This document shows positions 1 to 6,368 of a stretch of 64,000 nucleotides of DNA, one piece after another; position 1 is the first letter of the stretch, and the number at the start of each line of letters is the position of its first letter. The notes under the pieces were generated by a model. That model was not told the origin of the DNA, did not search any database, and saw only the letters and a program-made list of their open reading frames with translations. A program made the translations under genes and the position numbers. Source of the DNA: a virus; the IMG/VR virus record IMGVR_UViG_3300042453_003817, positions 27,781-91,780 of that record, one strand, 5' to 3'.

Positions 1-1
1 C

Positions 2-307
2 TGGGTTATACCCAATAAAGAAACGATAGACAAAGGTATTTTTAGTAAAGAAGAAATTGATGTTGTTGTTAACACTAGAAATGCATATTCGTATCTTCCT
101 GGGTATGTTACTTCATCTACTGATTTTGTAGACGATTACACATATACTTTTACAATAGAATTTGATACACAAGAAGCAGCAAAAAGCGCATATAATGCAA
201 TTAAAAATCCTCCAACCAATTCTCTAATTTATATTAGACAACAGCTTATGAATTTGAAAAGAAATAGGTTGGGTTTAAACTATGAGTTTAATGTCGAATT
301 GAAATGA
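2..307 (+). CDS. 3' end of an unrecognised protein (partial)
   Basis: An open frame runs in from the left edge and ends at the TGA at 305-307, giving the last 101 residues of a protein. The stop overlaps the next start codon (ATGA at 304-307), so the two genes are translationally coupled, which supports this being real coding sequence. The visible part is mixed alpha/beta, rich in Tyr and Asp/Glu, with no Cys and no membrane segment. I recognise no family motif and assign no function. Confidence 0.6.
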   Translation, partial: WVIPNKETIDKGIFSKEEIDVVVNTRNAYSYLPGYVTSSTDFVDDYTYTFTIEFDTQEAAKSAYNAIKNPPTNSLIYIRQQLMNLKRNRLGLNYEFNVELK

Positions 308-1182
308 AACATTTATTATTATCAATATTAATATTTTTCTCTTCAATATGTTTGGCTAAGCAGCCAACAATTTTAATCTTATCAGCAGGGTCTGGAGGTT
401 TAGTACACAAATATGCTTTAGAAATGCAGCCGTTTTTTAATAATTTTTTTGGAAATGTGATAATAGAGTTTAAAGTTGGAGCTGAAGGTTCTATTGCAGC
501 CCGCGCTTTATCCGAAAATAAAACGGAAAAGATTACTTTATTGATGGGACCTGTTCAGAATTGGGCAACTAATCCTTTAAATGATTTAACTCCTGTTGCA
601 TATATGGGAACTATTCCTGGAGTTATTTTTGCTAATACTAAAACTAATTATCGCAATTTTAAAGAAGTATTAGAAGAATCAAATAAAAAGTTGATAACAT
701 ATGGATTTGTTGGAAGTAGTAATAATGGAAAGATGATTCAAGAAATTAATCAAAAATATACTAAATCGGAAAATTTTGTAGGAATTCCATATAAAAGTGG
801 ATCTGCTGTAACGAACGATGTTATAGGAAATCATATAATGTTAGGTATTAGTATACCAAATAATGTATATCAGTATGCAAAAAATAATACAATAATTCCT
901 TTAGTAACATTTGGATCTTCCAGGTCCCGCTATTTACCCGATATTCCCACTTTGACTGAATTGAACTTGCACATCGAAAGAGAATATAGATTTTACAATA
1001 ACATTTTTTTGTTTGCGAATAAGAGTGCTAATCAAAAAGAAGTCAATAAACTTAGATTAGCTTTACGACAATACTTTGAAAGTGAAACTTCTCTAAAAGT
1101 TAGGACGACTATGGATATTCACTTTGGTACGCACCCAATAACATCTCCAGAAAAACTTATAAATGACATTATCACTGAATAA
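304..1182 (+). CDS. TctC/Bug-family periplasmic solute-binding protein
   Basis: This 292-residue protein looks like the extracytoplasmic binding component of a tripartite tricarboxylate transporter (TctC, also called Bug). Residues 1-18 form a signal peptide (short basic start, hydrophobic core, SICLA before the likely cleavage site) with no lipobox. Family landmarks follow in order: GAEGSIAARAL at 59-69 (the family's G-A-G-G-x-I-A-A segment), DLTPVAYMG at 94-102, the IPYKSG...AVTNDVIG segment at 161-175, and LPDIPTLTEL at 211-220. Family members run about 320 residues, so this one is slightly short but appears complete. Bug proteins bind small carboxylates in the periplasm and are greatly expanded in Betaproteobacteria. 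No TctA or TctB membrane partner is seen here, so it would have to work with host permeases or as a decoy or sensor. It overlaps the next gene by 20 bases. Its presence in a phage late-gene setting is unusual. Confidence 0.82.
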   Translation: MKHLLLSILIFFSSICLAKQPTILILSAGSGGLVHKYALEMQPFFNNFFGNVIIEFKVGAEGSIAARALSENKTEKITLLMGPVQNWATNPLNDLTPVAYMGTIPGVIFANTKTNYRNFKEVLEESNKKLITYGFVGSSNNGKMIQEINQKYTKSENFVGIPYKSGSAVTNDVIGNHIMLGISIPNNVYQYAKNNTIIPLVTFGSSRSRYLPDIPTLTELNLHIEREYRFYNNIFLFANKSANQKEVNKLRLALRQYFESETSLKVRTTMDIHFGTHPITSPEKLINDIITE

Positions 1183-2374
1183 CGATTTTGGTTATTACTC
1201 AGTTGGTGAAAAAATATTCTTTTCCAAAAATTTAGCATACAATGAATCTCTGCTTAAAAATGCTAGAGTTGAGTATAGATTTAATGATCATGTTTTTGAT
1301 AGATATGATTGGACACGAGAGCCGGAACCTGAAGTTTCTATAGAGGAGTTCTATAGAAGAAGAGCGCAGCAAATAAGAGATGAATATGATTATGTGGTCC
1401 TTCAATATAGTGGAGGACCAGATAGCACTAATATTTTACAAACTTTTTTAAAAAATAAAATTAAATTAGATGAAATAGTAAATTTCAACTCTTACAATTC
1501 CACATCTGTTGTGGAAGGAACAATTCATAACGCCGATTACGTCTATAATGTTAGACCTATTTTAGAAAAACTCTTAAAAGAAAATACACAAACTAAGGTA
1601 ACGATTGTAGATGAAATAGAAATGACTAAAAAAATCTGGGATGATTTATATTCTAAAGACTATTATGAGTTATTGTTTTCATCTGGTACATTCCCATCAT
1701 TCTGGATGATGAGAGGAATATGGGTTAAATATATTCCTCATATATTTGATATGATATCGTCTGGTAAAAAAGTGGGAGTGGTTATGGGTGTGGATAAACC
1801 TATGCTTAAATTAGATGATAAAAAATATTTTACTGTGTTCAATGACATTATGGCATGTGATATAACAACAAGTATGCATAACTGTAGTGAGTTAAATCCA
1901 ACAAATATAATAGAATTTTTTTATCAAACTCCAAAGTTTCCTGAGTTAATCATAAAGCAAGTCCACCTACTCAAAAAAACAGTGGAAAAATATGAGAAAC
2001 AAAATGATGTGTCACTCTTCGAAAATTCAAATAAGTTAGATAATACAGAATTCAGAAATTCTTTTACCTGTGAATCTAAATTACATTTGAGAAAAAATTT
2101 GAGATATGATCTATATCACAAAACAATATATCCACATTGGTCTCCAAATATAGTAACCCCCAAACTACGGCTTAATGGTAAAAAAAATATTGATTGTTGG
2201 TGGGTCGATAAGTTGGATGACAAGTATGTTAAAATATGGAATAATGGTGCTTTAAAATATATACAAAATTTTTCTAGTTTGATTAAGACAACTTCTTACA
2301 ATTTTAATCAACAAAAAAGATTCGAATTTTCTACTTTACCTTTATTGCATAGTAAAAAATATTTTGTAGAGTAA
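1163..2374 (+). CDS. PP-loop (N-type) ATPase superfamily protein
   Basis: This is a 403-residue protein with a clear PP-loop signature, VVLQYSGGPDST, whose SGGPDS lies at residues 83-88. The motif binds the ATP pyrophosphate in the adenine nucleotide alpha-hydrolase family, which includes asparagine synthetase C-domains, QueC, TilS, ThiI, NAD synthetase and PAPS reductase. These enzymes adenylate a substrate before amidation, thiolation or similar chemistry. About 80 residues precede the motif, with an acidic and arginine-rich helix (EEFYRRRAQQIRDEYDY) just before it. I see no QueC zinc-binding Cys cluster and no glutaminase domain, so the substrate cannot be named. The gene starts inside the 3' end of the Bug-like gene and is the last gene before the tmRNA, so it was probably acquired or expressed with the Bug gene. 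Confidence 0.7.
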   Translation: MTLSLNNDFGYYSVGEKIFFSKNLAYNESLLKNARVEYRFNDHVFDRYDWTREPEPEVSIEEFYRRRAQQIRDEYDYVVLQYSGGPDSTNILQTFLKNKIKLDEIVNFNSYNSTSVVEGTIHNADYVYNVRPILEKLLKENTQTKVTIVDEIEMTKKIWDDLYSKDYYELLFSSGTFPSFWMMRGIWVKYIPHIFDMISSGKKVGVVMGVDKPMLKLDDKKYFTVFNDIMACDITTSMHNCSELNPTNIIEFFYQTPKFPELIIKQVHLLKKTVEKYEKQNDVSLFENSNKLDNTEFRNSFTCESKLHLRKNLRYDLYHKTIYPHWSPNIVTPKLRLNGKKNIDCWWVDKLDDKYVKIWNNGALKYIQNFSSLIKTTSYNFNQQKRFEFSTLPLLHSKKYFVE

Positions 2375-2479
2375 AGATTGCCTCACCTTAAATCTTTATT
2401 GCTATATAATACCACATGATCGTATGAAGTTGACTGAAAAGTGTCTCGGACGGCGGTTCGATTCCGCCCAGGTCCACCA

Positions 2480-2535
2480 GAAGTGCATATCGACTGGTAT
2501 CGGCAGTAGCCAAAAGGTCTTTGTGTGCTTCTGAT
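2480..2535 (+). other. Intervening segment of the permuted tmRNA precursor
   Basis: These 56 bases separate the encoded CCA end from the 5' acceptor strand. Their first and last ten bases pair with each other (two wobbles), so the precursor would fold as an extended acceptor helix capped by a loop. In known two-piece tmRNAs this segment is removed by tRNA processing enzymes. That processing happens here is inference. Confidence 0.75.
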
Positions 2536-2620
2536 GGGCCTGACCTGGTTTCGACGGGGCAATAAGTAGGAAGATGGACGGTTCGACACAGAGAGTCGCT
2601 AAAAGTAAATCGAAGTAAAC

Positions 2621-2653
2621 GCAAACGAAGAACGTTTCGCATTGGCTGCCTAA
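2621..2653 (+). other. tmRNA proteolysis-tag reading frame (ANEERFALAA)
   Basis: GCA resume codon at 2621, then nine sense codons and TAA at 2651-2653, giving ANEERFALAA. The hydrophobic ALAA end is the usual ClpXP/ClpAP degron. ANDERFALAA-type tags are characteristic of Burkholderiales and relatives, so a Glu replaces the usual Asp at position 3. A short hairpin (GGCTG/CAGCC) overlaps the end of the frame, as in other tmRNAs. Confidence 0.88.
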
Positions 2654-2719
2654 ACACAGCCTAGGGTTTCGGTGGGTTTCCTCGTAACAGAATAACCCAC
2701 CATTCAAAGGAGATCATTG

Positions 2720-3250
2720 ATGCATTTTATGAAACTTGTTTTCATAGGCATTCTTGGATACTTTTTCGTGCAACACTTTCATATACTAGTCGATCAAAAA
2801 TTTGAAGAGGTTAAAGAAAGTAAACATCCGCCATATGTCACAATGGCTCAACGCGAAAAAGAACTTGACTGTCTAACGAAAAACATATATTATGAAGCAG
2901 GAACAGAACCTTTTGAAGGCAAAGTAGCTGTTGCTCAAGTAACCATCAATAGAACTAAATCAGGTAAATTTCCAAAAGATATTTGTGCAGTTGTATATGA
3001 ACGAAATTTAGTGTATAATAATTTAATCTGTCAGTTTAGTTGGTACTGTGATTCAAAAGCGAAAGTGAGGCCCATCCATGCAGCAACCTATAAAGAATCC
3101 GAGGCTGTGGCTAAAAAGGTACTTCTCGAAGGATTCAAACTTGACATTATCAAAGAGGACACATTATACTATCATGCAGACTACATCAACCCAGGATGGA
3201 AAAGACAAAGAGTTGCCAAAATTGGAAAACACATCTTCTACAAAGGCTGA
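2720..3250 (+). CDS. SleB-type cell wall hydrolase (candidate endolysin)
   Basis: A 176-residue protein of the SleB/CwlJ hydrolase family (Hydrolase_2), which cleaves peptidoglycan glycan strands. The domain covers about residues 45-170. Landmarks are LTKNIYYEAG (52-61, with Glu59 the likely catalytic acid), a second Glu in EPFEGKVAVAQV, VTINRTKSG, and FSWYCD. Residues 1-24 are hydrophobic (FMKLVFIGILGYFF) and look like an uncleaved signal anchor, suggesting export as a signal-arrest-release type lysin. I chose ATG 2720 because AAGGAGA ends 6 bases upstream. A TTG three bases earlier and an in-frame ATG three codons later are alternatives. A small membrane protein gene overlaps its 3' end, a typical lysis-gene pairing. 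Confidence 0.82.
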   Translation: MHFMKLVFIGILGYFFVQHFHILVDQKFEEVKESKHPPYVTMAQREKELDCLTKNIYYEAGTEPFEGKVAVAQVTINRTKSGKFPKDICAVVYERNLVYNNLICQFSWYCDSKAKVRPIHAATYKESEAVAKKVLLEGFKLDIIKEDTLYYHADYINPGWKRQRVAKIGKHIFYKG

Positions 3251-3566
3251 TTGGCAAGAAAGACTTTTAACCTTTCGAGAAGGAATCAAACATTTTTTTG
3301 AACATAAGCTGAAGCCTAGTACAGCAGAATCGATTGGTTGGCTCGGTATTGTTCTACTTCATGCCTCGCTTATTCCAACATTTCTTGCTATAATGGCTGG
3401 CATAACAGACAAAACTCCTCCTATCGATCTTGTTTTGTTTATGTGGGGAGCTTTAGTCATGGGATTTATTCGTGCTGCTATTTTGAAAGACACAATAAAT
3501 GTTCTTACAATTGGTGCAGGTTTTATTGTTAATTCAGTTTTTCTTGCTTTGATTCTATTTAAATGA
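3174..3566 (+). CDS. Small multi-spanning membrane protein (holin candidate)
   Basis: About 131 residues if started at ATG 3174. A soluble charged N-terminal part is followed by three hydrophobic segments (centred on GWLGIVLLHASLIPTFLAI, LVLFMWGALVMGFI and TIGAGFIVNSVFLALILF). It begins inside the hydrolase gene in another frame and ends in an ATGA overlap with the AAA ATPase gene. A small three-span protein next to a lysin suggests a holin, but no holin family is recognised. The start is uncertain: no good ribosome site precedes any ATG, and TTG codons near 3203 and 3212 are also possible. Confidence 0.55.
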   Translation: MQTTSTQDGKDKELPKLENTSSTKADWQERLLTFREGIKHFFEHKLKPSTAESIGWLGIVLLHASLIPTFLAIMAGITDKTPPIDLVLFMWGALVMGFIRAAILKDTINVLTIGAGFIVNSVFLALILFK

Positions 3567-4726
3567 GCCCATTTGAGCAAATTTTAGCCGAACTCAGAGC
3601 AGGAACAATTTCTAAACCAACTGTTAGACCTAGAAGGTGGAAATTGTCGGGTCGCAGAAAAAAAAGAGTATTGAAAAGATTTGTTTGGGATTCTTATGAC
3701 TTTCCGGCTCCCATTTTGAGGAATAATATGGAAGATAATAGTATTTTTGTTGGTGCATCAGACTTTTCTGATTATGTTTTTAGTAAGATGATGAAGGAGC
3801 GTTATGACTCCGATTTGTCTACCATCAATGAAGAATTGAAGTTGCATGGTAATCGCAAAGTCTGGAACGAATATATGATGCAAGCATACATCGATTGTAA
3901 AATTCTTCAGATGAATGATACTTCAGGTATTATTCTGTTGGACAATTTGAACTTCATTCGATATGATGCATCATCGAATTCTATTGAAGTGAAAATTTAT
4001 GGCGATGAAAAATTTGTTCAAGAAGAGACAGACGTTCTTCTAAACGAGTTTGAAGAAGTGACATCATATATTGAATGGATTTATTCTCAGAATGGTGATA
4101 GCGTTAATGTTCCTCTAAACACTAATTTACTTCCTTGCGATGAGATGTATCCTTTTCTAGGTACACCTCTAGCAGATTACTATGATTCTTTCATGAAGTC
4201 CAACTCAAATGTCCTTCTTTTGATTGGACCTCCAGGAACAGGCAAGACAACTTTCATTCGAGGTCTCCTCTCACATACTGGATCATCAGCAATGGTGACA
4301 TATGATGCTTCGATTCTGGAGAAAGATTTCGTATTCGCAAACTTCATTGAGCAGAATGTAAATCTACTTGTTCTTGAAGATTCGGATAATTTTCTGAAAG
4401 CAAGAAGTGAAGGAAATACAATGATGCATCGATTTCTGAATGTTGGTGATGGTCTAGTCACAACAAAGGGAAAGAAGTTGATTTTTTCAACAAATCTTCC
4501 TTCCGTTCGTGATGTTGATGAAGCACTGATTCGACCAGGTCGTTGTTTTGATATTCTGAAATTCGAAAAGTTGGATGACAACCAAGCTAAGGCTTTGGCT
4601 GAAAAACAAGGTTTTAGTTTGAATGAAGAAAAAGATTCTTGGACTCTCGCTGAAATTTTTGGAGACAAATCTAAGAATGAGTTAAAAACTAACCACAAAG
4701 TTGGTGGTAAAATCGGTTTCTTTTAA
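3563..4726 (+). CDS. AAA-family ATPase
   Basis: This 387-residue protein has an unrelated N-terminal region (1-190, starting with a basic patch WKLSGRRKKRVLKRF) and a C-terminal AAA module. Walker A is GPPGTGKTT at 222-230, Walker B LLVLEDSD at 268-275, sensor-1 Asn311 in STNLP, and an arginine-finger-like RPGR at 324-327. The combination resembles BCS1/Rvb-like single-ring AAA proteins that are common in T4-like phages of aquatic bacteria, where their role is unknown. Remodelling of a protein or nucleoprotein complex is the likely general activity. Its start overlaps the preceding stop (ATGA), and it is followed 12 bases later by the dsbA-like gene with a strong AAGGAG site, placing it with the replication and late-transcription genes. 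Confidence 0.8.
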   Translation: MSPFEQILAELRAGTISKPTVRPRRWKLSGRRKKRVLKRFVWDSYDFPAPILRNNMEDNSIFVGASDFSDYVFSKMMKERYDSDLSTINEELKLHGNRKVWNEYMMQAYIDCKILQMNDTSGIILLDNLNFIRYDASSNSIEVKIYGDEKFVQEETDVLLNEFEEVTSYIEWIYSQNGDSVNVPLNTNLLPCDEMYPFLGTPLADYYDSFMKSNSNVLLLIGPPGTGKTTFIRGLLSHTGSSAMVTYDASILEKDFVFANFIEQNVNLLVLEDSDNFLKARSEGNTMMHRFLNVGDGLVTTKGKKLIFSTNLPSVRDVDEALIRPGRCFDILKFEKLDDNQAKALAEKQGFSLNEEKDSWTLAEIFGDKSKNELKTNHKVGGKIGFF

Positions 4727-4738
4727 GGAGAATATATT

Positions 4739-5011
4739 ATGGCCGTGAAACAATTTAGTATTAATCAAATTTCTGCTGAGGCAGACCGTAAGAAACTTCT
4801 CGATGCTATTCGTGAATGTTCCAATTCAATGACTCGAATTGAAGCTGAGAAGGATCTTATCAAGGAAGCGGTAAAGACTGTATGTGAGGATTTGAAACTT
4901 CCAAAACGCCTTGTAAATCGTTTGGTTAAAGTGTATCATAAACAGAACTATGATGAAGAAGTTGCAACACACGAACAATTCGAACAACTCTATGAAACGA
5001 TTGTAAAGTAA
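4739..5011 (+). CDS. dsbA: DsbA-like double-stranded DNA-binding late transcription factor
   Basis: This is a 90-residue protein matching T4 DsbA (89 residues) in size and pattern. It shares the segment around residues 55-75 (L-K-L-P-K-R-L-V-N-R-L-V-K-V-Y-H-K) with the T4 NRLLALYHK region, and the LYETIVK end with T4 LYDTVFSK. T4 DsbA binds duplex DNA near late promoters and modestly enhances late transcription. Here it sits directly upstream of the gp33 and gp59 homologues, as in T4, which strengthens the assignment. It has a strong Shine-Dalgarno sequence (AAGGAGA). Confidence 0.8.
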   Translation: MAVKQFSINQISAEADRKKLLDAIRECSNSMTRIEAEKDLIKEAVKTVCEDLKLPKRLVNRLVKVYHKQNYDEEVATHEQFEQLYETIVK

Positions 5012-5012
5012 T

Positions 5013-5234
5013 ATGCCTACAAAAGAAGAGATGCACAAGTTCTATGAAGAAATAGAAAATATTGTTTCTGGAACTGATTACAATTATATGGAAGCAATCA
5101 TCGAGTATTGTAATCGAACAGGAATGGAAGTAGAAGTTGCATCAACCCTTGTGAATAAAGATTTGAAGGCTAAAATTGAAATTGATGCACAAGCATTGAA
5201 TTTACTTCCGAAAACTAGACGTTTACCAATATGA
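5013..5234 (+). CDS. 33: gp33-like late transcription co-activator
   Basis: The 73-residue protein matches the conserved C-terminal two-thirds of T4 gp33, the RNA polymerase-binding protein that links the late sigma factor (gp55) to the sliding clamp (gp45). The conserved run is YNYMEAIIEYCNRTGMEVE followed by an I-E-x-x-A-x-x-x-x-L-L-P motif, compared with MSYLEATTAFLEEN and IQSEAIDENLLRP in T4. T4 gp33 is 112 residues, so this version lacks the N-terminal extension, as do shorter homologues in other aquatic T4-like phages. The position between dsbA and 59 is the T4 order. The start lies two bases after the dsbA stop, and the end overlaps gene 59. Confidence 0.72.
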   Translation: MPTKEEMHKFYEEIENIVSGTDYNYMEAIIEYCNRTGMEVEVASTLVNKDLKAKIEIDAQALNLLPKTRRLPI

Positions 5235-5812
5235 CAGGCTATGAAGCGTTCAGCATTTACCATGTCTTGAAATTACATTTCACAACGAATTATGATTATT
5301 TCAAGTACAATGGTAAATGCAACATCACAATCGAGACATTCGAGAAAAGAAAAGACAAGTATTACTTTTACAAGTTGTCCAGAAAGTATGATACGGACGA
5401 ATATAAAGAATTTGTTATTTCTAATCTTTTGAATGATCCCGATTCTTGGGCTGGCAATCTACTGACGGATGAAGCGAATGAAATTCACTACAATCGAATG
5501 AAGAGAATTCAATCCTTATCCTACGTGTTCAAAAATGATTGTCATGAACTCTCAAATCACGGCAAAGTTAACGATTTGTTAAAGGTTTGCAGTGACTATC
5601 CGAAACTTTTCGTACTCAGTAGGCAGGGAACTGTCTGTGACGAGACGGTTATCATATTGAATTCATTGATGAATTTCTTACCCAAGTGGAAGGAAAAAAT
5701 CAAGGATACCATCGTCTGGCCTATTGCTTTTTCTAGGTGGATGAGATATACTCCATTTGTAAGTTTCGATAAAGAAAAATGTAGGAAAATCGCTCTAGAG
5801 GCATTTAAATGA
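5231..5812 (+). CDS. 59: gp59-like loader of the replicative helicase
   Basis: A 193-residue protein resembling T4 gp59 (217 residues), which loads the gp41 helicase onto gp32-coated forked DNA. The N-terminal match is strong: YDYFKYNGKC...ETFEKRKDKYYFYKLSRKY parallels T4 YDVIKYNW...YQKRRDKYFFQKLSEKY. The following FVISNLLNDPDSWAG parallels FISNLVANQDAWIG. The C-terminal helices contain KWKEKIKDTIVWP and end in KIALEAFK. Gene order dsbA-33-59-(HAD)-32 is close to that of T4. It overlaps genes on both sides by 4 bases. Confidence 0.85.
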   Translation: MTGYEAFSIYHVLKLHFTTNYDYFKYNGKCNITIETFEKRKDKYYFYKLSRKYDTDEYKEFVISNLLNDPDSWAGNLLTDEANEIHYNRMKRIQSLSYVFKNDCHELSNHGKVNDLLKVCSDYPKLFVLSRQGTVCDETVIILNSLMNFLPKWKEKIKDTIVWPIAFSRWMRYTPFVSFDKEKCRKIALEAFK

Positions 5813-6300
5813 TCACAAAAATTTATCTTGATATGGATGGTGTTCTTTGCGATTTTGAAGCAAGGTACACTAAACTTTTTGGAGAATCTCCAACACTTTC
5901 TCGCGCTAACAAAGAATGGTCGGACAACTGGACTAAATTTGTTGAGACTGAGCAATTCAAAACACTGGATTGGAATCCTGGAGGTCAAACACTTCTACAA
6001 GTTGTAAAAGATACAGGAATTGATATTGAAATCTTGTCTTCTTCTGGAGGCAAAAAGTATCATCCTGTTGTTGAAGATCAAAAGAAATTTTGGTTGCAGA
6101 GTAAAGATATTCGTGTGAAGGTGAACATCGTACCAGGGCGTTCACTCAAAGCAAAATATGCAAACTCGAAAAGTATTTTGATCGATGATACCCCTGATGT
6201 TATTGAGTCTTTCAATAAAGCAGGTGGTTACGGTATTCTTCATGTCGATGTAAAAGATACCGTAAAAAAGCTGAACCATATCTTGCATGTTGCTAAATAA
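5809..6300 (+). CDS. 5'(3')-deoxyribonucleotidase-like HAD phosphatase
   Basis: The 163-residue protein starts with the HAD motif I YLDMDGVLCDF (nucleophile Asp8, general acid Asp10), the form typical of the NT5C family that removes phosphate from deoxynucleoside monophosphates. Motif II is EILSSSGG, motif III lies in VPGRSLKAKYANSKS, and motif IV is ILIDDTPDVIESF. The length is near the family minimum and all motifs are present, so it is probably active. In phages such enzymes are thought to adjust nucleotide pools. It overlaps gene 59 by 4 bases and lies upstream of gene 32, in the replication cluster. Confidence 0.78.
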   Translation: MITKIYLDMDGVLCDFEARYTKLFGESPTLSRANKEWSDNWTKFVETEQFKTLDWNPGGQTLLQVVKDTGIDIEILSSSGGKKYHPVVEDQKKFWLQSKDIRVKVNIVPGRSLKAKYANSKSILIDDTPDVIESFNKAGGYGILHVDVKDTVKKLNHILHVAK

Positions 6301-6330
6301 TAGTATATCATGTTTATGTGGACAATTTAA

Positions 6331-6351
6331 ATACACCGTTTATACACCGTT
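6331..6351 (+). promoter_or_regulatory. Tandem direct repeat in the gene 32 leader (possible operator)
   Basis: ATACACCGTT occurs twice (6331-6340 and 6342-6351), ending 17 bases before the gene 32 start and just upstream of the AAAGGAAA ribosome site. T4 gp32 represses its own translation by binding its leader, and this repeat, next to AATTTAA, is in the right place for such an operator. It could equally be part of a promoter. The role is inference. Confidence 0.35.
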
Positions 6352-6368
6352 ATACGAAAGGAAATATC

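Larger units (their letters stand above)
2410..2703 (+). ncRNA. ssrA: Circularly permuted (two-piece) transfer-messenger RNA, beta-proteobacterial type
   Basis: The gene order is permuted: the tRNA-like 3' half lies upstream of the 5' half. The T arm is perfect (stem GGCGG 2452-2456 with CCGCC 2464-2468, loop TTCGATT), followed by acceptor strand CAGGTCC 2469-2475, discriminator A and an encoded CCA at 2477-2479. The matching 5' acceptor strand GGGCCTG starts at 2536 and pairs over 7 bp with one G-U, followed by the typical tmRNA D-region (CCTGGTTTCGACGGGG). The spacer 2480-2535 begins and ends with CAGAAGTGCA and TGTGCTTCTG, a 10-bp helix that extends the acceptor stem, as in precursors of two-piece tmRNAs. 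The tag reading frame lies at 2621-2653. A downstream hairpin GGTGGGTT/AACCCACC (2671-2701) probably closes the coding piece. The outer ends are approximate. The RNA would rescue stalled ribosomes and tag peptides for proteolysis. Confidence 0.9.

Noticed and set aside
2373-2397. Weak hairpin AAAGATT/AATCTTT after the PP-loop gene as a terminator
   Set aside because: Seven A-T-rich pairs with an 11-base loop and no T tract. Not strong enough to call, and it may belong to the tmRNA 5' flank.
2383-2707. Three overlapping minus-strand frames (68-101 residues) in the region after the PP-loop gene
   Set aside because: They are antisense to the tmRNA. The GIEPPS and AESNRRP-type peptides are well-known false translations of tRNA-like 3' ends.
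3078-3173. Upstream extension of the small membrane protein to ATG 3078
   Set aside because: It would lie wholly inside the hydrolase coding sequence, has no ribosome site and adds a basic peptide unlike the rest. The ATG at 3174 or a later start is more likely.
4180-4698. 172-residue minus-strand frame within the AAA ATPase gene
   Set aside because: Antisense to a gene with intact Walker motifs. The Ser/Arg/Phe-rich translation has no recognisable domain.
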